DNA from: Pyxidicoccus parkwaysis | GTDB lineage: Bacteria > Myxococcota > Myxococcia > Myxococcales > Myxococcaceae | DNA: 64,000 nt | Assembly: GCF_017301735.1 (NCBI RefSeq) | Contig: NZ_CP071090.1 | Location: 3,214,001 to 3,278,000, forward strand | Direction: 5' to 3' | Shown here: in pieces, positions 17,301-25,253 of the stretch | How positions within the stretch are numbered: position 1 is the stretch's first letter | How the letters are laid out: the number at the start of each line of letters is the position of its first letter | Program-made: the position numbers and the translations under genes | The notes under the pieces: model-generated | Told to the model about the DNA's origin: nothing | What the model saw: only the letters and a program-made list of their open reading frames with translations | Databases searched by the model: none

Positions 17301-19665
17301 CGTCCACGTGCAGGTCGAAGGTGAGGCGGCGGTCCTTCCTCCAGCCGTCCTCTCCCACCAGCGTGAGGCCCGTCGTCAGCAGGCGCAGCGCGGGTGCCCA
17401 CGCGCCGCGCGACTTGGCGCTTCGTCCAGCGCGCAGGTCCAGGCCGGCGATGCGGTGCCGCTCGTCCGCGTCCGTCAACACCGGCAGCGCGAGGTGGAAG
17501 TGGCTGACCAGGTCCGCGAGCCCTTCGTCGAGCCGCTCCGGAGGCGTGTGCTTCAACAACAGCCGGCCGATGCGCGCGTGGACATTCGGCCGCTCGGAAG
17601 AGGGCGTTAGCTCCAGCGCGGCCTGCTGCACGCGGTCATGCGTGAACTGGTATGCGCCACCGGACTCCGCGTCGGGCTCGCCCACGGGAGCGATGAGGCC
17701 GGCCTGCAGCACCTCGCCGAGCGCCTCCGCCGCCTGCGAGGACGGACGCTCCAGGATGATGGCGAGCGTGCGCAGGTCGAAGGTGTGGCCCAGCGCCGCG
17801 GCCCATGGCAGCAGCGCCTGCGAGGCGGGGCTCAGCTCGCGGATGCGCGAGGTGAGCAGCGCCACCACGCCGTCGCTGAAGTCCTGGTCGCGCAGCGCTC
17901 CGGCATCCCAGCGGAAGCCGCCACCCTCCGCATCGAAGCGGACGAGGCCACGCTCGTAGAACGTGCGCAGGAGCTGCACGGCGAAGAAGGGATTGCCCTC
18001 GGTGAGCGACAACACCAGCGCGCCGAGCTGCGCGTCCGGCTGTCCCGCCGCCGGAGGGAACACGTCCGCCACCAGTCGCGACACCTGCTCGGGCGACAGC
18101 GGCTCCAGCGCGATGCGCTGCACCGGTGTGCCGTCCTCGTGCAGCGCGCGGACAAGGCCCTCCACCGGATGGTCCGGCCCCAGTTCCTCCGAGCGGCACG
18201 CGGCCACCACGAACAGGTGCTCGATGTCGCGGTCGGTGAGGAGCAGCCGCAGGAGCTGGAGGCTGGCGCTGTCGGCCCACTGCACGTCGTCCAACACCAT
18301 GACGAGCGGGTGCTCGCGCGTGGCGAGCGCGGCCACCAGCTTGCGCAGCACGAGCTGGAAGCGCAGCTCCGACTCGGCGGGCCCGAGCTCGGGCACGGGA
18401 GGTTGTTCTCCCAGCACCAGCGCCATGCGCGGCACGGCATCCACCACCAGCCGGCCCATGCCGCCCACGGCCTCCAGCAGTCGCCGCTTCGAGGACTCCA
18501 GTGCCCCTTCCTCCTCGCCGAGGAGGCTTCGCGCCACCTCGCGGAAGGCCTCGAAGATGCCGCTGTAGGGCGTGTCGCGCAGGAGCTGGTCGTACTTGCC
18601 GCGCACGAAGACGCCATGGCGCTCGGACACGGCGCGCTTGAGCGTGCCGGTGAGCGTCGACTTGCCCATGCCCGCCGCGCCGGAGAGCAGCACGAAGCCG
18701 GAGCGGCCGGACGCTGCGCGCTCGAAGGCGGCGCGCAATGCGGCCTGTTGGGACTCGCGGCCGTAGAGGCGCTCGGGGACGGCGAAGCGCTCGGGTACGT
18801 CCTTCGCTCCGAGCTCGAAGGAGGCCACCGGGGTGTCGGTGTCCTCCAGTGCATCCAGGCAGCGCTGCAGGTCCGCGACGAGGCCGTATGCGCTCTGGTA
18901 GCGCTCCTCGGGAGACTTCGCGAGCAGCTTGAGCGCGATGTCCGACAGGGGCCTCGGCAGCCCCGGCTCCAGCGACGTGGGCGGCGGGGGAGGGAGGGCC
19001 ACGTGCGCGTGGATGAGCCCCAGCGCGTCGGTGTCCGCGAAGGGCCTGCGCCCGGTGAGCAGCTCGAAGAGGATGACGCCCAGCGAGTAGAAGTCGCTGC
19101 GTGAGTCCACGCTGCGGTGCGTGCGGCCCGTGCCCTCGGGCGACATGTATTCGAGCGTGCCTTCCAGGCGGTCCGGCGCCACGGGCGCCACCTCCGCGCG
19201 GGGACGGCGCGTGGCGAGCGTGAAGCCGGTGAGCTTCACGGACTCGCCGTCCGCGCCCAGCAGCACGCAGCCGGGCTGGAGGTCGCGGTGGACGATGCCC
19301 GCCGCGTGGATGGCGCCCACCGTGCGGGCCAGGGCCAATGCAATGCGACACGCGGTGCGAGGCTCCAGCCTGCCCTGTGTCAGTCTTTGCGCGAGCGTGG
19401 ACTCGCCGAAGCCCTCCAGCACGAGCACGGGGCCGCCCGCCCGTGACTCCACCAGCGCGAGGGCATGGAGGACGCCGTCGATGCGCAGCGACTGCGTCAG
19501 CTCGAGCTCATGGCGAAGCCGCGCGGAGAGGGAGGCGGCTCGCGAGGAGTCTGGGACCTTGAGGAGGACCGACGTGCCGTGCTCTTCCCGGGTGGCGCGG
19601 AGCAGTTGGAAGGGACCAGAGGCGGGAAGCTCTCTGACGAAACGGTAGCCGGGGACGTCAATCAT
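14338..19665 (-). CDS. Giant hybrid sensor: kinase-like / AAA ATPase / GAF / histidine kinase
   Basis: From the ATG at 19665 the protein has 1775 residues; the longer frame upstream runs into the divergent desaturase and is not used. Order: Ser/Thr-kinase-like domain (1-275), AAA-type ATPase (Walker A GAAGMGKS ending near Lys335), a long helical repeat region (about 700-1250), GAF (about 1270-1430), coiled coil, HisKA with His1525 in IAHELQNPLNF, and HATPase (DNGSGIP, GTGLGLSL). This is the layout of the trifunctional Ser/Thr kinase/ATPase/histidine kinases common in myxobacteria and cyanobacteria. The kinase-like part keeps Lys36 and HRD (126-128), but the catalytic loop reads HRDLQPGC and the DFG motif is TGF (146-148), so it is probably a pseudokinase. 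No response regulator is adjacent. Confidence 0.93.
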   Translation of the reverse strand: MIDVPGYRFVRELPASGPFQLLRATREEHGTSVLLKVPDSSRAASLSARLRHELELTQSLRIDGVLHALALVESRAGGPVLVLEGFGESTLAQRLTQGRLEPRTACRIALALARTVGAIHAAGIVHRDLQPGCVLLGADGESVKLTGFTLATRRPRAEVAPVAPDRLEGTLEYMSPEGTGRTHRSVDSRSDFYSLGVILFELLTGRRPFADTDALGLIHAHVALPPPPPTSLEPGLPRPLSDIALKLLAKSPEERYQSAYGLVADLQRCLDALEDTDTPVASFELGAKDVPERFAVPERLYGRESQQAALRAAFERAASGRSGFVLLSGAAGMGKSTLTGTLKRAVSERHGVFVRGKYDQLLRDTPYSGIFEAFREVARSLLGEEEGALESSKRRLLEAVGGMGRLVVDAVPRMALVLGEQPPVPELGPAESELRFQLVLRKLVAALATREHPLVMVLDDVQWADSASLQLLRLLLTDRDIEHLFVVAACRSEELGPDHPVEGLVRALHEDGTPVQRIALEPLSPEQVSRLVADVFPPAAGQPDAQLGALVLSLTEGNPFFAVQLLRTFYERGLVRFDAEGGGFRWDAGALRDQDFSDGVVALLTSRIRELSPASQALLPWAAALGHTFDLRTLAIILERPSSQAAEALGEVLQAGLIAPVGEPDAESGGAYQFTHDRVQQAALELTPSSERPNVHARIGRLLLKHTPPERLDEGLADLVSHFHLALPVLTDADERHRIAGLDLRAGRSAKSRGAWAPALRLLTTGLTLVGEDGWRKDRRLTFDLHVDAAEAAYLAADFDLMERLAAAALSRAADGAEEVRVQEVRLQCYAHRGEHARGVDLGLEVLRKLGQPLPANPKQPHVLAAVAKTKLRLGLRKPEDLEALPECTDPLLLATLRLLVKLSSVAFMARPLLFPLVVLRILQLTIRHGATGVAAFGYVGYGLMLSVHLGNPEEGFRYGRLSLKTLDRFQAESLRSMVTFVFNLFIRHWKEPLSACIEDFFAAARKGQEMGDIEYFGYAASAGCATSFIARDGLAEGGPRIDRYRDALAAHRHKNVPFVEYMRHTLDALTGTFTGDVDAREEEIVAPYRQLGYANGIATCDVLRTLRRWLWGDVRGTLASAEAVDAQVELIAGQIYLPWYKFFQALALISLHPSRGPLERLRATRSIDAIRKSMRGWARIAPMNYGARAELLDAERARLDGEKDAAADGYDRAIRLARQYGLSLDEGVACEAAARFHLTEGREAVARTYLVEARDAFLRWGGRAVATRLEREHPRLLPTAPASPVRAEEAAGTPLAALDLESVLKTARALSGEIVLGKLLRKLMTLVIENAGARRGFLILKKQEGLFIEAEGSVDGADVVVEQAVPVESSTALPASIIHYVVRTGETVLLHDAAAEEPFSEDPYIRTARPKSVLCSPLLKQGSLTGVLYLENDATRGAFTRERLEVLRLLSFQAAISLENAGLYASLEDYSRTLERRVEERTTEIQRKNAELAETLTRLQEMQRQLVAQEKLASLGALTAGIAHELQNPLNFVNNFSDLSTRLAGELEESLRGLSGSLDASAMRDVMELLEDLRQNSQRIHTHGKRASDIIKTMLRHSRRSEGTRTRADLNTLVRDSLGLAVQGLRSRSGGASVETQSELDPAVGSVELVASDISRLLINILENAFYATVQKQQAGGAGYTPHVAVRTKRLGDKVELRVRDNGSGIPEHVREKLFHPFFTTKPAGVGTGLGLSLVHDIVQEHQGDIRVESTPGEYAEFIITLPAPIASKSGAAA

Positions 19666-19821
19666 CGCTTCCACCCATGCGCGCAGGGGCGCATCCCCCG
19701 TGAGAGGAACGAGGCTAGCCCTGGCCTCCAGGGGTCGCAACAACACGCCCGCCCGTCGGGCGCGCACGCCTGGCTCCCGGGAGTGGAGCGCGCGGCTCGG
19801 GTATGCGATGCATGCAACACG

Positions 19822-21339
19822 GTGCTGAGACCCTTGGGCAATGTTGGTTCCGCGGCGCGGCAGGATGGCAGGCACGCGCTCGTCATCGGCAGTGGCTTTG
19901 GAGGGCTCGCTGCGGCCGTGCGCCTGGCGGCCCGGGGCTGGCGCGTCACGGTGCTGGAGCGAAGGGATGGACCGGGCGGGCGGGCGAACGCCTTCCTGCA
20001 GGACGGCTTCACCTTCGACGCGGGGCCCACCGTCATCACCTGCCCGCACCTGCTAGAGGAACTGTGGGCGCTGGCGGGGCAGCGGCTCGCGGACCATGTG
20101 GAATTGCGGCCGGTGGAACCGCTGTACCGGATGCGTTTCCCGGACGGAGCGACGTTCGACTACCACACGGACCGTCAGGCCATGCGCGAGTCCGTGCGCG
20201 TATTGTCTCCCGGGGACACCGCGGGCTTCGACTCGCTGTGCCAACGCGTGGAGCGGATGTACGAGGGAGGCATTGGCCCGCTGATGAGCGCGCCGGTGCC
20301 GCACATGCTGAGCCTGGCGCCCTTCGCGCCGGCGCTCGTGAGGGATGAGGCGTTCCGGACGATGTATGGGCTGGTGTCCCGGCACGTGAAGGATGAGCGA
20401 TTGCGTCAGGCGCTCAGCTTCCATCCACTGCTCATTGGCGGCAGTCCTTTCACGACAGCGAGCGCGGTGTATGCGTCCATCCAGTTCGTGGAGCGGCGCT
20501 GGGGCGCGTTTTTTCCCGTGGGAGGAACGGGAGCCCTGGTGCGCGGGCTGGTGACGCTGCTGGAGTCATTGGGCGGCGAGGTGCGCTACGGCAGCGAGGT
20601 GACGGAAATCACCGTGGAGGGGCGGCGCGCCACGGGCGTGCGGCTGGGCAACGGGACGTGGTTGCCGGCGGACGCGGTGGTGTCCAACGCGGACGCGGCA
20701 TGGACGTACCGGTACCTGCTGCCGGGACACGTGCGCAGGCACTGGACGGACGAGCGCATCCATCGGGCGCGCTACTCGATGAGCGTGTTCCTCTGGTACT
20801 TCGGCACCCGGAAGCAGTACCCGGAGGTGGCGCACCACACGCTGCTGTTCGGCCGGGACTTCAAGGGCATGTTCACGGGGCTGGAGGGACCGGGAGCACC
20901 CTCCTCGGACCCGCTGCTGTACCTGCACCGGCCCACGGCGACGGACGCTGCGCTGGCGCCGCCGGGGCATGACACGTTCTACGTGCTGGCCCCGGTGCCG
21001 CACCTGGGCGAGGGCATGGACTGGCGGACGCGGGCGGAGCCGTTCCGCCGGAAGCTCCAGGAACGGCTCGCGCGCACCGTGCTGCCAGGGCTGAATGAGG
21101 CATTGGTGACCTCGCGCGTCTTCACGCCCGAGGGCTTCCGCGATGAATTGCGCTCATTCCGTGGCGCCGCGTTCAGCTTCGCGCCCACGTTGTTGCAGAC
21201 CACCTTCCTCCGCGCGCAGGCGCAGAGTGAAGACGTGGAGCGGTTGTACATGGTGGGCGCGGGCACGCACCCAGGCGCAGGGCTGCCCGCGGTGCTCTGC
21301 TCGGCGAAGATTGTCGACACGGTGATTGCTCGCGCCTGA
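19822..21339 (+). CDS. CrtI-type carotenoid (phytoene) desaturase family FAD enzyme
   Basis: Residues near the start form a dinucleotide fold (VIGSGFGGLAAAVRL, then ERRDGPGGRA). The end has the family signature GAGTHPGAGLPAVL, as in bacterial phytoene desaturases and isomerase-like relatives, which use FAD to introduce double bases of conjugation into C40 chains. About 505 residues is the usual size. The start is uncertain: no ATG exists between the divergent kinase gene and the FAD motif, so I use GTG 19822, with TTG 19834 as alternative. No phytoene synthase is nearby. In Myxococcus xanthus the desaturase carC is also unlinked from the main carotenoid cluster, so this could be its counterpart, but that is not shown here. 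Confidence 0.9.
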   Translation: MLRPLGNVGSAARQDGRHALVIGSGFGGLAAAVRLAARGWRVTVLERRDGPGGRANAFLQDGFTFDAGPTVITCPHLLEELWALAGQRLADHVELRPVEPLYRMRFPDGATFDYHTDRQAMRESVRVLSPGDTAGFDSLCQRVERMYEGGIGPLMSAPVPHMLSLAPFAPALVRDEAFRTMYGLVSRHVKDERLRQALSFHPLLIGGSPFTTASAVYASIQFVERRWGAFFPVGGTGALVRGLVTLLESLGGEVRYGSEVTEITVEGRRATGVRLGNGTWLPADAVVSNADAAWTYRYLLPGHVRRHWTDERIHRARYSMSVFLWYFGTRKQYPEVAHHTLLFGRDFKGMFTGLEGPGAPSSDPLLYLHRPTATDAALAPPGHDTFYVLAPVPHLGEGMDWRTRAEPFRRKLQERLARTVLPGLNEALVTSRVFTPEGFRDELRSFRGAAFSFAPTLLQTTFLRAQAQSEDVERLYMVGAGTHPGAGLPAVLCSAKIVDTVIARA

Positions 21340-21494
21340 GCAGGCGCGAGGGTTGCTCCAGAGACACCGGTTCGCGCATACCGCTTGACAAGTTTTGAGC
21401 ACAAAGGGCATTCCAGAGGCATGGGCTTCCAGGGCATGGGCTACCGCACCGTGCCCCGGATTCGTTGACACAGACATGCGCCTCGGAGGCCACA

Positions 21495-22862
21495 TTGCGG
21501 TTTGGAGTTCTCGACTACAAGACCCAGAACCTGGGTGATGAAATCCAATCCCTTGCGGCCATGCGCTTCCTGCCGCGGGTCGATGACTACATCGAGCGCG
21601 ACAGCCTTGGCGCCTTCCAGCCCGTGAATGACGAGCCCATCGCCATGGTGCTCAACGGCTGGTTCGGTCACGGTGCCGAGAGCTGGCCACCCCCGGAAGC
21701 CATCCGGCCCCTGCTGGTCTCCATGCACCTGGCCTCGTGGGAGGGCGGGCCTGCGCATGTCTCCGCGGCGGACTTCTTCCTCGACGAGCCCGTCGTCCAG
21801 TACCTCCGGGAGAACGGCCCGGTGGGGGCGCGAGACCTGCACACGCTGGACCTGCTCCAGAAGCGCAACGTGCCCGCCTATTTCTCCGGGTGCATGACGC
21901 TCACCCTCCAGCGCTCATCCCAGGCGCCGCGCGGTGACTACATCGTCGTGAATGACGTTCCGGACGAGGTGCTGCTCCAGGTCCGACGGCTGACCCACCG
22001 GAGAATCATCCATACGACGCACGAGGACCTGACCACTCCCGCGGGCAAGGCGCGCTTCGACAAGGCTCGCGAATTGCTGGCGCTCTACGAGTCCGCTCAC
22101 TGCGTCATCACCACGCGGCTGCACTGCATGCTGCCCTGCCTCGCGCTCGGCACGCCCGTGCTACTGATTGAGGCAGGGCAGGAGCCTTCGCGGTTCCCCG
22201 GCCTGGACACCCTGGTGCGGCGCTGTTCTGCCACCGACTTCGTCGAGGGCAGGGCCCCCTTCGATGTCGAGCGGCCCGAGCCCAACAGCGACGAGTTCAG
22301 GAAGCTGCGGAGCTCGCTCGAACAGACAGTCACTTCCTACATCGAGCGCATGAGCACCTCTCCGGCTCCGTCCAGGGGAACGACGCCTCCGATGGAGCTC
22401 CGTCTCCAGACGCTCCAGCGGCTCTGCGCGCGGCGGCGGGAGCAGCTGGAGCGGGTGAGCGCCGAGCTGCCGAAGCAGGCGGATGCGCTCGCCTCCGTCA
22501 CGGCCAGGCTGACCGCACGCGACGCGGAGCTGGCGGCGCTCGCGAGCGAGCGGGAGCAGCTGCGCCAGCAGCTCACGACGACATCCCAGGAGGGCGAGCG
22601 ACTCCGGTCCGACCTGGCGGCGCTCACGAGCGAGCGGGAGCGGTTGCGCCAGCAGCTCGCGGCCGCAACCCAGGAGGGTGAGGGACTCCGGTCCGCGCTG
22701 GCCGCGATGACTGGCGAGCGCGACGGCCTGCTGCGCCAGCTCCACGAGTGGGGCGGCAGCTATGCGTGGCGCATGACGGTGGGACTCAGGACGGCGGCCG
22801 CGCGGGTGCCCGGCCTCCGGGCCGGGGCACGTCAGGTCATGGACGCGCTCGCGAAGCGCTGA
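21495..22862 (+). CDS. Polysaccharide pyruvyl transferase-like protein with coiled-coil tail
   Basis: I start at TTG 21495 because CGGAGG lies five bases upstream; a TTG ten codons earlier lacks one. The first 290 of 455 residues resemble the polysaccharide pyruvyl transferase superfamily (YKTQNLGDEIQSLAA at the start, then TTRLHCMLPCLALGTPVLLI), which modifies surface sugars with pyruvate ketals. After a Ser/Pro hinge comes a coiled coil with two 28-residue repeats. The last 35 residues include YAWRMTVGLR, like the tails of some glycosyltransferases of surface polysaccharide loci. No polysaccharide operon surrounds it. Convergent with the oxygenase gene, only 4 bases apart. The donor and acceptor cannot be inferred. 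Confidence 0.85.
   Translation: MRFGVLDYKTQNLGDEIQSLAAMRFLPRVDDYIERDSLGAFQPVNDEPIAMVLNGWFGHGAESWPPPEAIRPLLVSMHLASWEGGPAHVSAADFFLDEPVVQYLRENGPVGARDLHTLDLLQKRNVPAYFSGCMTLTLQRSSQAPRGDYIVVNDVPDEVLLQVRRLTHRRIIHTTHEDLTTPAGKARFDKARELLALYESAHCVITTRLHCMLPCLALGTPVLLIEAGQEPSRFPGLDTLVRRCSATDFVEGRAPFDVERPEPNSDEFRKLRSSLEQTVTSYIERMSTSPAPSRGTTPPMELRLQTLQRLCARRREQLERVSAELPKQADALASVTARLTARDAELAALASEREQLRQQLTTTSQEGERLRSDLAALTSERERLRQQLAAATQEGEGLRSALAAMTGERDGLLRQLHEWGGSYAWRMTVGLRTAAARVPGLRAGARQVMDALAKR
22548..22715 (+). repeat. Two 84-base in-frame tandem repeats encoding coiled coil
   Basis: Two adjacent copies (22548-22631 and 22632-22715) each encode 28 residues beginning ERExLRQQL and ending LAAxT; a third partial copy follows. 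Twenty-eight residues equal four heptads, so copy-number change would lengthen the coil without breaking register. Confidence 0.8.
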
Positions 22863-22866
22863 GCCG

Positions 22867-25023
22867 TCACCGATTCGGCTTCCTCGGGAAGTGCGGGTAC
22901 ACGTCCTCTTCCAACACCTGGCGCAGCTTCGGGAAGTTGAGCGCCCACTTCACGCCCAGCCGCCACGGCGCGAACAGGACCTTTGGTACCCGGGGGAACA
23001 GTCCCTCCGGCCACTCGAGGTATGTCTTTTCAATCTCCTCGATGTCGAAGTCCTTCTTCACGTCCACGACGTACGGCGCGGAGTGGTCATCCGGATGCCC
23101 GTCCAATTCCTTCAGCAGCCCCGAGGGAAGGAACGTGGTGTGCAGCGTCATCCCGATGTCGAAGTTGCTGCTGCCGAGCCGGCAGATGGGGCCCTTCGCG
23201 ATGTCCTGCGAGTCGAAGATCCACACCTCGTCACCGGTGGAGTCCTTGGGCAGGTCCGGCGTCGGGTCCGACACCACGAGCGCCACCATGTAGCCCTTCC
23301 AATGCGACACCGCCGGGAAGCGCGCGCTCGGTACGAACTGCGGCGCGAAGCCGAACCAGCCCGTGGGCAGCACGTATCCGTCGAAGCGGCCCGTGTGCAC
23401 GAAGAACTTGAAGAAGCTCGCCGCGCGCCCCTCCTGGATGGGCAGTGAGTCCTTCTCCCCGACGATGGGCTTGTAGAGCTGATACAGCCGCTCCGGCACC
23501 ATGTCCGCGCAGAAGCCATCTGAATTGAAATAGATGGCCAGCTCCTCGGGGGGAACCTTCGCGTTCACCGGCGTGTGATTCAGCCGCAGGTTCGTCTCCA
23601 GCTCGCCATTCACCAGACCCGCGTTGGAGAACACCGTCAGTCCCCACGTGTAGTCGTCGTGCGAATACAGGTTGGACTGGATGCGCAGCCGCTTCATGTC
23701 GATTTTGTGCACGCCCAGCGAGCTGCGTGTGACGGGCACCGCGGTGGGCATGCCCACCTGCCAGTCCTGCACGTGGTTGCCGTTGATGAGCAGCTCGCCC
23801 TTCTCCAGCGTGTGCGACAAATCCTCGGTGGGCGAGTGCCCGGCCACCAGCGTGATGACGTCGTCGGGATTCTCATACAGCGCCGCGAAGTGCAGCCCGC
23901 CCCCGCCCGACTGGAAGCGATACGCGGGAATCACCGGCGGGTCCTCCGCGGACAGCGTTCCCGGAGAGGGGCGCAGGTCCGCGCGCTTCACCACCCAGAA
24001 CACCGCCTGCGGATACGACGGCTCCGAGGACAGCCACTCCACCACCCGCTTCGAGCCCGGCAGCCACGGCGCCACCGCCTGCGAGGCGATCTGCCAGAAG
24101 TTGATGGGGAAGTTCGAGTCCAACAGGATGACGTAGTCCCGCGTGGCGCCAATCTGGTGCAGCGACGCCGTCACCACGGGCTTGCCCGTCGCCGCGTCCA
24201 TCAGCTTCCAGTGGTGCAGCCGGTTCTCCTGCGTGTCCCAGCTCACCAGCTGCGTGTACCCGTTCCCCAGCGGCCACTTCGGTGCGTGGTTGGTGAAGAA
24301 CAGCCGCGGGCGCTGCCGGTCCGGCTCCTCCGGTGACAGCGGCTGCGGCGGCTCGGAGTCGAAGGCCGGGTGCGCGGTGCTCTGCAGGAGCGGGAAGGTC
24401 CACGGCGCGGGGATGGCCCGGTTCCACTCGCGGTTGTAGCCCAGGGGCGTGTATGCCTTCAGCGTCCTGGGGTGGATGGCCCACGGACGCCCCGCGTCCG
24501 TCGTCACCAGCAGCATCTTCTCGCCCTCGACGAGGAAGGGCGCCGTGTTGGGCGTCTCCTGCACGCCGAGTGTCAGTGATACATCCGTGAGTGTCGTGTC
24601 ACGGAATTGGTTCAGGTAGCGCGTCAGCGGCCCGCGCGCCGTGGCGCCTTCATCCACCGACTGGCGCGCGTAGTACGACGGCGTGCGCATGGTGGCGGAC
24701 GTGAAGCGCGCCGAGCCCCCGAGGAAGTCGAGCCGCAGCACCAGGCCGTCCGACGCGAGGGCCGGGGCTCCGGCGTGGACGCTCGGGCCCGCGACGAAGA
24801 CGTGACCCTGCAGGTCCGGCGGGAGCTTGCCGGCGAGCACCTTCAGGGGCTCGTCGACGTACTCCACGGGGCTGGTGGTCATCGTGTTGTGCGGCATGCC
24901 CGGGCGCGGGCCCGGAGGGACGACGAGACCTGGGTAGTCATGTCCATCCGGCTGGGGCGGGTCACCAGCGGGCGGGCGGGGAAAAGGAACATCGGGCTTC
25001 GGTGCCGGGTCGGCTTCGCGCAT
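22867..25023 (-). CDS. Carotenoid oxygenase family protein (RPE65 superfamily)
   Basis: From the ATG at 25023 the product has 718 residues, longer than the 450-550 usual for bacterial members. Superfamily signatures appear in order: LPPDLQGHVFVAGP near residue 70, NTAPFLVEGEKMLLVTTDAG, then histidines in the positions of the iron ligands (STAHPAFD, LHQIGATRDYVIL, GGLHFAALYEN). These non-haem iron enzymes split carotenoids or related alkenes with oxygen. No signal peptide is evident, although the N-terminus is Pro-rich. Placed near a CrtI-type desaturase, it may act on a carotenoid. The weak conservation of the C-terminal ligand region leaves activity unproven. Confidence 0.85.
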   Translation of the reverse strand: MREADPAPKPDVPFPRPPAGDPPQPDGHDYPGLVVPPGPRPGMPHNTMTTSPVEYVDEPLKVLAGKLPPDLQGHVFVAGPSVHAGAPALASDGLVLRLDFLGGSARFTSATMRTPSYYARQSVDEGATARGPLTRYLNQFRDTTLTDVSLTLGVQETPNTAPFLVEGEKMLLVTTDAGRPWAIHPRTLKAYTPLGYNREWNRAIPAPWTFPLLQSTAHPAFDSEPPQPLSPEEPDRQRPRLFFTNHAPKWPLGNGYTQLVSWDTQENRLHHWKLMDAATGKPVVTASLHQIGATRDYVILLDSNFPINFWQIASQAVAPWLPGSKRVVEWLSSEPSYPQAVFWVVKRADLRPSPGTLSAEDPPVIPAYRFQSGGGGLHFAALYENPDDVITLVAGHSPTEDLSHTLEKGELLINGNHVQDWQVGMPTAVPVTRSSLGVHKIDMKRLRIQSNLYSHDDYTWGLTVFSNAGLVNGELETNLRLNHTPVNAKVPPEELAIYFNSDGFCADMVPERLYQLYKPIVGEKDSLPIQEGRAASFFKFFVHTGRFDGYVLPTGWFGFAPQFVPSARFPAVSHWKGYMVALVVSDPTPDLPKDSTGDEVWIFDSQDIAKGPICRLGSSNFDIGMTLHTTFLPSGLLKELDGHPDDHSAPYVVDVKKDFDIEEIEKTYLEWPEGLFPRVPKVLFAPWRLGVKWALNFPKLRQVLEEDVYPHFPRKPNR

Positions 25024-25253
25024 GGCGGCTCCAGGAAAGGGGGGCGAGGGACGCCGTGTCGGGGAAGAGGGCGGCAAGGTATCACGCGCCACACGAGGGG
25101 GCGGACCGTGTCGCCCGCCCGTCCGGTGTGGAGGGGAGCGTTGCAGGATGTTTCATGCAGTACCCCGCCGTGGGCGGGTGTGAGAAGATTCGCGGCGCCT
25201 TTGCGGGAGCCCCCCCGACTCCCGTGACGAAGATGTCCCCCGAGGCCACGACG

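Noticed and set aside
14437-17610. Long forward open frame within the giant sensor kinase
   Set aside because: A shadow of the real reverse-strand gene; no motifs and biased low-complexity product.
19465-19821. Upstream extension of the desaturase frame to an ATG at 19465
   Set aside because: It runs through the start of the divergent kinase gene and encodes no conserved sequence before the FAD motif.
21385-21413. TTGACA 100 bases upstream of the pyruvyl-transferase-like gene
   Set aside because: The -35 is perfect, but no acceptable -10 lies 16-18 bases downstream.
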